Source: Apoda limacodes
Lineage: Eukaryota > Arthropoda > Insecta > Lepidoptera > Limacodidae
Assembly (NCBI GenBank): GCA_946406115.1
Contig: OX291551.1
Span: 31,107,381 to 31,171,380, forward strand
Length of the DNA: 64,000 nt
Direction: 5' to 3'
Shown: positions 54,871-64,000 of the stretch, piece by piece
Layout of the letters: each line of letters opens with the position of its first letter
Numbering within the stretch: the stretch's first letter is position 1
Made by a program: the position numbers and the translations under genes
Notes under the pieces: model-generated
What the model was told of the DNA's origin: nothing
Databases searched by the model: none
Seen by the model: the letters and a program-made list of their open reading frames with translations, nothing else

Positions 54871-55693
54871 GTACACACAAATAGTAATAATGGCGGACGG
54901 ACACGTACTAAATTCATGCTATTCAGAATAAAATGCTTCTAAATAAAAACGTTTGTACTTTGTTATTGAAATTTGTATATATTTTGATTTTAATTTTGCA
55001 ATCTTATTTATCAATGACTTGTAGGCGACAGAGAGAACAAACGGTAAAAACGTAGGTATTCATTAGAAAGAGCATATTTTCAGCCTAATCTTACTAATTT
55101 CACCCAACGCGTGTTAGAGGAAGCCGTGGGAGCGAAAGAGACACAGTAATGGCTTTACACTACGCTGAACAAATCGCGTTAGCGCCGACTTATACGTGGC
55201 GCTTTTGACATTTTGGTCGCGAGTTAACTTATTACAGATAGCATCTCTGTAGCAAAGTACTTGAAACGCACCTCGCTCTATAGTTAGTACATTTCTAGGT
55301 ACATAAGGTAGGCTGCTGTAAATTGGCTTGTATGGATACGCCGCCACAGGTAGGTATGCTACTGATGGTTGTCACAGGATAGGTGTATTACTTACCTTCT
55401 CTTTACCGAACCACCTCTTGCGTGTAAACCAAAAATACACTTAGTAAACTATATTTTCAAATAAAGGCTAACATTACTTAAACAATAAAATAATGAATGA
55501 CTGTAAGTTAGTATAGTCCCAATGACATCGGTGCCAATCCGGGTTCACCAGTAGTGTACTATCCGAGTACCTTGAACCTGCTGGGCCTGATGCGTAAGGG
55601 GACTCTGGTGAACGTCGCTTTGTTGAATTACAGAGACCTAGCGCTGTTGAGAATAAGAAAACTCTTACGTTACATTAATGTTAATGTTAAAAG
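54871..55693. other. No gene seen
   Basis: AT-rich. Short frames without recognised content. 55345-55392 repeats the ctactgatggttgtcacagg word seen at 53670. Confidence 0.45.
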
Positions 55694-56233
55694 TAGTGAC
55701 CGACCGAAACATGTTATTTTGCCGAAACCGAAGGTTTGGTTTCATTGTAGTTTCGGCCGAAACCGAAACCGAACCTTTAATATATAAAAAAAAGTCCTTA
55801 AAAAGTCGAAAAAATGTTAGTAAGCCCGTTTTTTTTTTCAAAATTAATATCTCGCCGACCTATAATTACAGGTTTCTACTTTCAAAGATTTATCACAATG
55901 AAATTTCAGCACAGTTACAGAGGTTCTGTTTGAAAATTTAACTACCTTATAAAGTGAAAAAAATACATTATTTGTAACACAAAGTTAGCGATTTTTAAAT
56001 GGTGGTATAAAATAAAACAAATTTATTATTTAAATATGATGCTCATATATTATGTTTATTTATTTTCAGTTACTTACATTTTAATTATGAAAAAACTTAC
56101 AAGGTACGATGTTGTAAGTTTCGGCGCGGCCGAAGGGTTCGGCCGTTTTTGACCGAAACCGAAACTCGGGCCGAAACTTGATTTTTTGGCCGAAACTGGC
56201 CGAAACCGAAACCGAAATTTCGGTCGGACACTA
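55694..56233. mobile_element. hAT-type non-autonomous element (540 bp)
   Basis: The terminal inverted repeats are 16 bp with one mismatch: left tagtgaccgaccgaaa, right (reversed) tagtgtccgaccgaaa. An 8-bp direct repeat gttaaaag flanks the element exactly (55686-55693 and 56234-56241), the target-duplication length of the hAT superfamily. Subterminal regions are full of ggccgaaaccgaaac words in both orientations. The centre is AT-rich with no transposase. Confidence 0.9.
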
Positions 56234-56369
56234 GTTAAAAGTAATATTACAAAGAACTTTTTCTTTCATTTTTCTTTAAAAGCATGAATTTGTCAAGTGA
56301 ACGAATTATAAGTAAATGATAGGAAACTACAAGGGTTCGGTATTTACCACATATCTACGGAATCCTAAA

Positions 56370-56440
56370 ATTACTCTAGTTCTAGTACCGCACCTTTTTG
56401 TCCTCTAAGCTGTCTGTGCAGTGAATCCTCATATCAGTGT
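56370..56440 (+). mobile_element. LINE-A 5' end
   Basis: ctagttctagtaccgcacct ttttgtcctctaagctgtct gtgcagtgaatcctcat is the reverse complement of 30822-30878 next to the LINE-A endonuclease ORF. It marks the 5' side of the plus-strand LINE-A copy that resumes at 57027 beyond the minisatellite. Confidence 0.8.
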
Positions 56441-56494
56441 TAAAAACTTTTCTCAAAAAGTAATGGCCTTAAAAAATAATAGAAGAGTTGCATA

Positions 56495-57026
56495 GCGGCT
56501 ACCTACTGCATCCACATGTAATGTTGTACAGCGGCTACCTACTGCATCCACATGTAATGTTGTACAGCGGCTACCTACTCCATCCACATGTAATGTTGTA
56601 CAGCGGCTACCTACTGCATCCACATGTAATGTTGTACAGCGGCTACCTACTCCATCCACATGTAATTTTGTACAACCGCTACCTACTCCATCCACATGTA
56701 ATGTTGTACAGCGGCTACCTACTGCATCCACATGTAATGTTGTACAGCGGCTACCTACTGCATCCACATGTAATGTTGTACAGCGGCTACCTACTCCATC
56801 CACATGTAATTTTGTACAACCGCTACCTACTCCATCCACATGTAATGTTGTACAGCGGCTACCTACTCCATCCACATGTAATTTTGTACAACCGCTACCT
56901 ACTCCATCCACATGTAATGTTGTACAGCGGCTACCTACTGCATCCACATGTAATGTTGTACAGCGGCTACCTACTGCATCCACATGTAATGTTGTACAGC
57001 GGCTACCTACTCCATCCACATGTAAT
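56495..57026. repeat. 36-bp minisatellite, about 15 copies
   Basis: Unit: gcggctacctactgcatcca catgtaatgttgtaca, starting 56495, 56531, 56567 and so on with an exact 36-bp period. Because 36 is twelve codons, the array is open on both strands, giving YSGYLLHPHVML (plus) and VGSRCTTLHVDA (minus) repeats. A variant pair of units (attttgtacaaccgctacc) always occurs together, a small higher-order pattern seen three times. It lies where the 5' part of the endonuclease ORF of LINE-A should be. Confidence 0.95.
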
Positions 57027-58215
57027 TTCTAACGGAGACGCAGATATCCTGCGTATGCGTGCCTATACAGGTCGCACAGTAGAACTAGTTATTTTTGGAG
57101 GCTTTACTGCCCACCTATCTGATTCTGCTATCTGTTAATGAATTTGCTCTGACCTATGGATTCTCTCAGCTGGAGCTTTCTCCAGCGAGAATACCAGATT
57201 TAGAGGACCATACGAGTTCCTTACTGGACCTTCTGCTGAACACACGTCCGAACGGATATTCCGTCTCAGTGGATGCACCTCTTGGCTCCTCGGACCACTG
57301 TCTTGTTCGGACTCAAGTGTCATGCACATAACCAGATCCATCTGGGTCAACTAATTGGCGTCGTGTGTGGCATTATAAGTCGGCAGACTAGGATGGATTG
57401 CGAGAATTTTATGTAATAATCGTACTCGCGGAGGCAGCTTTGCTTTAGCTCAGAAGATCCTGACGTCTGCGCAACCGTCACTGAAACAATCCTCGCTCGT
57501 ATGAAATGTTTTATTCCTAACCCGCAAGTAGCTGCCGGCGTCAAAAAACGAACGTGGTTTTATAGGTCTTGCACAGAAGCTAAACTACTAAAGCAAACTG
57601 CGTATGAGGCTTGGACCACGGCTCATAATTATAAGAATACGAATTTTTCTGTGTTAAAACGCAAATTAAATGCTGTCTTGAAGTTCAGTGGGAAAGTACT
57701 GCTAGAGTTAAATTCGAATTCATCGGCAAAATACTCGGGCAACTTGCGAGCTATCCCTCTGGGAGTCGTGCTTTCTGGTCGCTTGCTAAAGCTGTCAAAG
57801 GGAACTTTTGCCAGTCGTCGTTACCACCACTGCGAAAGACCGATGGTGACTTGGCCCATAGTGCAAATGCGGCGGACGGTTTCTTTGCCTCTAACTCGAA
57901 TATTAACGACGAGGCGCTGTACCACCTAGTATACCGTCTTACCTTATATCTTACCCATGCCGGAATCTCCATAACGCAGCGAGAGGTCCAGCAGGCGTTG
58001 CGTTCTCTAGAAGTTCATAAGTCAAGAATACCAGACGGTATACCATCAGCGGTGCTTAAATAGTGTGCTCCTGAGTTATGTCCTGTACTCACGCGCCTCT
58101 TCGCACTTTCCTACCGCACTAGGCAATTTCCATTTTCATGGATGACTGCAAATGTGTACCCGGTGCCCAAAAAGGGCGATATATCAGATCCAAATTTTAG
58201 GCCTATCGAGCTCCA
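57027..58215 (+). pseudogene. LINE-A endonuclease C-terminus to RT start
   Basis: The plus strand follows the element order. EN remains: AYTGRTVELVIFGGFTAHLS (GDFNAH changed to GGFTAH) near 57060-57110, FALTYGFSQLELSPARIPDL near 57145, LGSSDHCLVRTQVSC near 57290. Linker: FIPNPQVAAGVKKRTWFYRS near 57505. RT start: ITQREVQQALRSLEVHKSRI near 57975, CAPELCPVLTRLFALSYRTR near 58070, YPVPKKGDISDPNF near 58160. It is cut at about 58215 before the RT palm. There are several stops, and a 30-bp loss in the linker. Confidence 0.85.
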
Positions 58216-58394
58216 TGGTAAAGGAGAGAGAGAGAGAGACTGCTAAGTGGGTAGGTTTGCTAATTGTTTGCACTGCTTGCTAAGAAATTTATTTATTTTT
58301 ATTATAATTTAGCAATAAAACTTGTTGAAATAGTTATATTATGATACTATAGTATTGATTACCTGCCATAAAGTGTTATCTCCTACAAAAACTC

Positions 58395-58925
58395 CTTAAA
58401 AAACCATTTCAATGAGGAGGCGTTGTAAGTTTCTATTGTTGCATGGACTTGCTGAATCCAAAAATGAACATGCTTCTGATTCTGTGGTGAAAGTGCTGGA
58501 TCATTTAAAATTGCCAAATTTAAGCAAAAGTGATATTGGTTATGCTCAACGGATTGGACGACTTTCCAGTGACAAACCAAGACCAATGCTAATAAAGTTC
58601 ATTGACCTTTCTATCCGAAATAAAGTATGGTTTGCCAAAACATCACTCAAAGGCACAGGATATACGTTTTCGGAATTTTTGACCAAACGACGACATGATG
58701 TATTTCTGTCAGCGCGACAGCGGTTCGGGATTACAAAGTGCTGGACGAGGGCTGGTTACGTAGTCGTTATTGGACCTGACGGAACAAGGTATCGTGTGAC
58801 CACACTAGCAGAACTTAAAAAAAATCCTGATTCGGCTACAGTCTGCCCGACTAATTCTGCTGTAAATCCCACCAAAACCTCTGACGACACAACCCAACAA
58901 AGATCCAGAATGTAACGGAACGGCC
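58395..58925 (+). CDS. LINE ORF1-type protein, intact 167-codon frame
   Basis: The frame 58412-58915 reads MRRRCKFLLLHGLAESKNEH, VLDHLKLPNLSKSDIGYAQR, IGRLSSDKPRPMLIKFIDLS, IRNKVWFAKTSLKGTGYTFS, EFLTKRRHDVFLSARQRFGI and GYVVVIGPDGTRYRVTTLAE. This is the FP-like or L1-transposase-like RNA-binding ORF1 region found in insect LINEs: an RRM-type fold (LLLHGL, PRPMLIKF) followed by a C-terminal domain. No stop or frameshift is seen. Met at 58412 is the first in frame after a stop-containing stretch; the real ORF1 N-terminus (usually zinc finger and coiled coil) is absent. No endonuclease or RT follows, so the copy is truncated on both sides. Confidence 0.8.
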
Positions 58926-59173
58926 GTTTCCGGTGGTCCGTCTCCGGTAAAGGACCGGATGATGTAGGAAACGATAGAAGTTTCTAGACATTCGCTCTTA
59001 GGTCCATTACCACTGTGGTAATTTAAAGTATTTCGTTTCAATTAGAATTAAGATAGAATGTTTCTCGGGTGTTTGCTTAGGTAGAAATTTAGGTATTCGT
59101 GTTTTTGAACAGAATCGGACGAAAAGAAAATCAGAGATGAAAATTTTACTTTCACGGTAATAATGAAGTAGTA
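58926..59173. other. 3' side of the ORF1 fragment, nothing recognised
   Basis: A GC-rich accggaac/ggtggtccg stretch follows the ORF1 stop; further on the sequence becomes AT-rich. No second ORF of the element is seen. Confidence 0.5.
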
Positions 59174-59198
59174 ATATATATATATATATATATATATA
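59174..59198. repeat. TA microsatellite
   Basis: Twelve TA dinucleotides without interruption. Confidence 0.95.
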
Positions 59199-59306
59199 CG
59201 CATTTTGTGTTATTTTTATCCACCGGAATAGTGATATTTGAACAATACCTAACTAACCGCCTTAATAGCTCTAAAAATATTATATTGGGTAAAATAAGCT
59301 TTACGC

Positions 59307-59434
59307 GTTTTTCATCGCTGGTATCTGTTGCTAAACAAAATTTGTGTCAAATCCATCCATGGGATTTGAAGTTTTTCATCGCTGGTATCTGTTGCTGAAC
59401 AAAATTTGTGTCAAATCCATCCATGGGATTTGAA
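59307..59434. repeat. Recent tandem duplication, two 64-bp copies
   Basis: gtttttcatcgctggtatct gttgct starts at 59307 and 59371, 64 bp apart, and the two copies differ at about one position (ctaaac against ctgaac). It is non-coding and looks recent. Confidence 0.95.
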
Positions 59435-60839
59435 GTTTTTTTATTTTTTTGTTAAAACATCCTGTAAATGCCACAAAAGAAAATTAAAGTTATTAAAGTT
59501 TAAGTTTACACTATTACACTTTTGACCATGAAATCTTTTTATTTGTTAAAACGGTAACTTTAGTTCGCGAGTCGCACCGGACGGCACGACACGACACGAC
59601 ACGACATGAGGTGGCGCGCGGCAGCACCGAGTCCTGGTCCGCCATTTAATTCGAATATGTAGGTAGGACTTGCATTTCATTCATCCATTCAATTCTCTGT
59701 GCGGCAAACTCACTAACGTTTCAACGTCATTTGCAACTTGTAAAAATTATAATGGCTGTTAGTCAATCATAATTGTATTAGCATTTGGCATTCAAACTTT
59801 TTTAATTGTTTGGTAATTTTTTTTAAGAAAACTATTTAAATGTGTTCTTACACAAATAGTATATAAAATAAATGGGGATCGATATACTACACCTTACTAT
59901 ATGGGTATTATTTGTTGAATATTTTTTTGTTGTAGAATGCATAATTCTTGCGTTTAGCTACTAGTAGGTACTATTTGTTAATGTTTAAATAATCAAACAA
60001 AATAAAAATGTTTTTATTAAAGTTTTATTAAATTGTATACCTTATGTAGCAGCCAAAGACCTTGAGAGAGTGGGTTTAGTAAATCCCCGTCCCTCCACCC
60101 GCTGTAAAACATCGCGCACTTGGTACGGCGCGTCTATGACAACGCATCAAAGAGTAAACAAGTCACAGAATGGAAACAATTCACGAATTATTGCCTCGTC
60201 GTAGGTACATACCTACTTTGTTTTTAGTTAAATATTATATTCATATTGATACACGCACTCGGTTGAGTATTTCATTTCGTGCTTTTGCGTTTTAGAGAAT
60301 GGTAAAAAAGTTTACCGATTCGTGTTTTTATTGTATTTTTTAATGCAGTATGTATATGTATACATATAGTGTACAAAAATTTTTGTCAATTATAACAAAG
60401 AGAAAGTTACTGTAGATTTTGCTATGATTTTGCAATAAATTGACGTTTGAATTTTTTCAAGAAACGGAAATGAGGTTTTACATTAATGGTAATGAGAAAT
60501 TAATAAATGGTAATAACATCGATGAAAATGGTAATTAAAAAAAGTTATAAAATCAGCCTTATTTTAGCCTCTAAAAGTCTGAACACAATATAAAAAATAT
60601 CTTCTATGTATAATCCAACACACAATTTAAAACTTTTGCTTTCGAATTTAATTTTTAGTAAGTGAGTCTGCAAAATATTACAATAAAGGCTCTACACAAT
60701 TCTGAAATTTAAGTAAAGTATGTATTGGCATACTAAAGATCATGATACTAAGCCTTTATTTATAATAAAAAGGTACCTACGTGTATATTAGATATTTATT
60801 TAATATATATACATAAAACTACTATTCTATCTAGATTTT
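59435..60839. other. No gene seen
   Basis: AT-rich. 59580-59610 has a (cgaca)n run. 60060-60130 is a moderately GC-rich patch without a reading frame of note. The gaggttttacattaatggtaa tgag stretch at 60468-60540 has repeated ggtaat words, as does 62215-62310. Confidence 0.45.
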
Positions 60840-61165
60840 TTTATACCACTAAGGTGGGAAACAAGTTTGCTGTCCGCCTGATAGTTAACAGTCACCGGAC
60901 GCTTGCAACACCTGGGGCATCATCTGCACGTTGCCCACCCTTATAAAAACAAATAACTTCTTTCTTGCTCCTTGGCAGAGAGCCCATTACACAACCTAAG
61001 TGTTTCTTTTCTCTAAAACCGCACTGTACGTGACTATTTATGTTCTAAGGTGCGAAGATGAATTCCCTGCCGATTGCGAACGGTGCGATGGAAGAAAGTA
61101 GCCGTCGGCATAATTTTGAACAATTCCTTAGAACACATTGCACCATACAAGCAAGCAAGGCAAGA
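60840..61165 (-). mobile_element. LINE-A 3' end
   Basis: On the minus strand: C-terminal domain codons near 61145-60990 (cattccaacgg-type ending, gaattcatcttcgcacctta), then the tail cttgcaacacctggggcatc and accactaaggtgggaaacaa. More diverged than the other copies, and without a clear LWNELP. The T-run at 60835 marks the poly(A). Confidence 0.78.
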
Positions 61166-61892
61166 AGTTCTATTTAAAGTAATAATACAATACTTTGATA
61201 ATCAGCTAACAACTATACCTACAATATGTATTGAAACACTTCGTAGGTTATTTTTTGTTTTTATGTAGCGTGCCCCCACACCATATGAAGCGTCAAATCG
61301 TGAAGAAATTCAGATATTTAAGAGTACTCCAATATTTAATAGTACTAGTAGCATTACCGCCATCACAATTATATTCTTGCACAATCATATGTATACCATA
61401 TCCATACTACCCATGAATATAATAAATATTAGAAACATAGGCTACTTGAAAACTTCAAGCAAATTTTCTGACAGAAAAGGCGGCTAAGCTAAGTTTTCGC
61501 GCTAAGAGAGAAATATGTGAGTGCCATTACAATTTAGTATCTAAAGTGATGCCTAAGAAGACTTTTATAGTGCATATAAAAGGCCGAAACTTGTATGGCT
61601 ACACTTGCATGTTTTTGACACCAAATTAAAGGACTCTATTTGTGAATTCGTAAAAAAAAACTAAGTATGTAGCCGCTATATAAGGAAAGATTGGAGGGAC
61701 AACGAGGCGTGAAAATAAAATATCATCTACTATATTGACCTTAACAAATATTATTTGGAGTGTATGTTTTGGATGATGATTTGATATAAATTTAAAGTCG
61801 TACTGTTCCAGGGTACAATTATGCAAATACCTTGGGACCCCTTTGATAGGTACAAAATTATAGAAACTCGTTCATAAATAAGACGGAAAACA
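61166..61892. other. No gene seen
   Basis: Short frames (61231-61416, 61626-61826) show no conserved motif. AT-rich. Confidence 0.45.
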
Positions 61893-61962
61893 TTTAGTTT
61901 TTTTATACCACTAAGGTGACAAACAAGCTAATTGTCCGCCTGATACTAGGCTTACCGCCTAG
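61893..61962 (-). mobile_element. LINE-A tail, last 70 bases
   Basis: gtttttttataccactaagg tgacaaacaagctaattgtc cgcctgata repeats the terminal LINE-A tail on the minus strand, with the coding end missing. Confidence 0.72.
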
Positions 61963-62599
61963 GTAAAACATTAATATTGTCAAGTTATTGCTGTATTATT
62001 TGGTACAGTTATTTAGGATCGAAAATCAACTAAAGTGATAAATAAATATAATACGAAGTGTCCCAAGGTATTCCACCCTCTCCTATATTCCAAACTCTTT
62101 GAGTATGTAAATTTTAATTGCTTTACAGCATATGTACTTAAACCTCAACATAACGAGAAGCGAAGACATATGTTGTAAAATATTATTACATTGTGTAATA
62201 AATAACCACTGTAGAATGTAACATAATTTCTCATTACCATTTGTGATTTCCCATTACCATTCGATATATCTGGAAGGTAATGAACGGTAATGAAATAAAG
62301 GTAATTATTTTTTTTATAATGTATGTAATTACAATATCTTTCAAAACTGTGCCTTGCCCGACAGCAAAAAGATGTCTGTCTCCGGCTCTACTGAGCGGGG
62401 TGCGACAGCATAGTCGTACGTATCATCGAATGGTAACGAGGGGAACATTAAGGGACACATTTCTAAGTCCTATATTATAATTTAAATATGATCTTTTACC
62501 AACGTTTTACGTCTTTTACGTCGTATTTAGAAAGATATACATGTTTACATCTGCCTGTTCTTCCAAAAAATAATTAAATTAATAAAAAAATATTTTTAG
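61963..62599. other. No gene seen
   Basis: 62215-62310 has several ggtaatga/tcattacc words in both orientations, possibly a small hairpin repeat related to 60468-60540. 62330-62470 is slightly GC-richer with no identified content. Confidence 0.4.
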
Positions 62600-62695
62600 G
62601 GGGGCTTCCATACAACAAACGTGATTTTTTTGACGTTTTTACAGATAATAAGACGGAACCCTTTGTGCGCGACTAGCACTTTTACTACAATAATA
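62600..62695. repeat. Dispersed repeat, second copy of the 15690 type
   Basis: gcttccatacaacaaacgtg atttttttgacgtttttaca followed by gacggaaccctttgtgcgcg matches 15700-15790 in order and spacing, with the ending more decayed. Confidence 0.7.
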
Positions 62696-63764
62696 GGTAC
62701 GTTATAAGATATAGTCGACGATATATGAAAAGGTTTACGGATGAACCTTTTTAATGCCGAACGGGGAAACCGGGGTAAAAGAGTAAGTCCTATAATTCTA
62801 TTATTCGATCTGATAAAATCAGGCAGGTGACTTATATGAACATAAAGTCTGTGAGTTTCGTTAAAAAAAAAATATAAAGATATATTAGAGTAGCACTCCG
62901 GAAATAGAACTTAAGTAATAGTCCACCGAAAATCGACTAAAAATAGTAAAATATGCAAATAAATTTAATGAAATAAAACATATGTCAAATTATTTTTTAG
63001 ATTTTGGGTAGCAGATCAGTTTTTTTACCAGCTACTTGAAAGAGGAGGCGTCGTGGTATCGTATACATATGTTAATATATATATTTGTTTTACTCATTTT
63101 ACTCTAAAACTTTTAGAGAAAAAATGTGAGCACAAAATTGTAAAGAAGAAAAATTTCCAACCAAAGTACGCTTTTCAATACCATTGATAACGGCAAGTTT
63201 TCTCGCTATAGTGCGCGTAACATCTAAATGTATAACATAGGTACATTCTTTATTTTACTCGAAAACTAGACTGGCTTTGTCAAATTACGATGGAAATATA
63301 TTCAGTTGTCATATCAAAATTCAGAAAAATCTAAACGTATTTGGAACCTATATTCTTTATGCGCGAGATCATAAACTATAGGTAGGCACGAGTACTTAAC
63401 TAAAATAATAACCTAAAGCGTCTAAGCGAAAAACACAATATCAAACAATTCATTCTATTATATCTATTGCAAATTCTTTAAACGCACACACACACAAAAA
63501 CTTGCTGTAGGCAAACATTAAGGACGTGTTTGTGTACCCGAAATACTGGTCAACGTAACAGAACGACGTGCAACACAGCCTCCCCGTCCGAATACTAGAG
63601 AAACACTGACGCCCGCGCCCGCATAGGGACCCGCTTGTTTTTAGCAACCCGGAAAATATTGTTGGATTTAAAAAAAATGTCACAATTAAAAATCAAATAG
63701 GACCAAATCGTCGCAACCGTTTAGCAGTAGTTACGAATAAGACATCTGCAGTATATTATTTATC
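62696..63764. other. No gene seen
   Basis: AT-rich, no recognised repeat. The minus frame 63683-63450 (77 codons) overlaps a modestly GC-rich patch (63540-63640) but has no recognisable motif, splice pattern or start context. Confidence 0.45.
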
Positions 63765-64000
63765 TTTATATTTTTAACCGACTTCAAAAAAAGGAGGAGG
63801 TTCTCAATTCGACTGTATATTTTTTTTTACGCATGTTCAGTCATTAGTTTTTTGTTTATCGGTTCGATTTACGTGATTTGTTTTTTATTCGACAGGATAA
63901 ACTTCCGAGTTGGTCCCAAGTATTTTTATCCAAATCGATTCACTAGTTTAGTTTTTAGACAATATTTAAAGTTTTTGGATGATTTCGTCACTCAAAAGTA
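63765..64000 (+). repeat. Dispersed lepidopteran repeat, runs off the window
   Basis: Starts ttaaccgacttcaaaaaaag gaggaggttctcaattcgac tgtat, a very common opening in moth and butterfly genomes as I recall it, and continues with caagtatttttatccaaatcg attcactagt. The end lies outside the window; class unclear. Confidence 0.7.

Noticed and set aside
54395..54931. 178-codon ORF as an intact host protein
   Set aside because: It mixes two frames of a BEL/Pao RNase H relic; the recognisable motifs need a frame change and the first part is antisense to the inverted arm.
56453..57138. 216-codon and 188-codon ORFs with 12-residue repeats as a repeat protein
   Set aside because: A 36-bp unit without stops is automatically open in several frames. 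Both strands are open, and the flanks are decayed LINE-A sequence.
63450..63683. 77-codon minus-strand ORF as a small gene
   Set aside because: No recognisable motif, no promoter or polyA arrangement, and ordinary composition for a chance frame.

Overview
This window looks like nuclear DNA from an insect, most likely a moth or butterfly (Lepidoptera). The grounds are AT-rich non-coding DNA, GT-AG introns, a tRNA-derived SINE of the lepidopteran type, RTE tails ending in TTATAATATTAG-like sequence, and very many decayed Jockey/CR1-type LINE copies. Nothing bacterial is present: no operons, Shine-Dalgarno sites or CRISPR arrays. Most open frames are chance frames inside repeats.

One host gene is supported. 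Four plus-strand GC-rich exons (about 11502-11890, 36711-36927, 48725-48949, 49530-49748) join in phase into the C-terminal part of a coiled-coil protein that I read as a ninein/Bsg25D-like centrosomal protein. The visible introns are about 24.8 kb, 11.8 kb and 0.58 kb, and the two long ones are packed with mobile elements. A polyA signal follows at 49939. Earlier exons must lie upstream, either unrecognised in the window or outside it.

Layout. 1-3.1 kb: a 325-bp satellite array with an inverted unit facing it. 3.4-9 kb: LINE-D, RTE remnants and RTE tails. 9.35-12.7 kb: LINE-A pieces in both orientations around the first visible exon. 12.7-23.3 kb: LINE and RTE relics, an ORF1-only element (15.95-17.37 kb) and a long decayed LINE-C (17.64-21.02 kb). 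23.3-25.15 kb: LINE-A, minus. 26.4-29 kb: a degenerate satellite of about 145 bp. 29.7-31 kb: LINE-A 5' half. 31.3-36.3 kb: decayed BEL/Pao element, minus. 36.7-42.7 kb: the second visible exon, a roughly 73-bp minisatellite made from that exon's end plus its splice donor, and a young BEL/Pao element (two nearly identical LTRs, 5-bp target duplication) inserted in the array. 43-48.6 kb: LINE relics. 48.7-50 kb: last two exons and 3' UTR. 50-64 kb: intergenic DNA with a foldback element, a SINE, an inverted BEL/Pao relic, an hAT-type non-autonomous element with 8-bp target duplication, a LINE-A copy carrying a 36-bp minisatellite, an intact LINE ORF1 and more repeat tails.

Family labels LINE-A to LINE-D are mine, for cross-reference in this window only. 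All homology calls come from reading translations; no database search was run.
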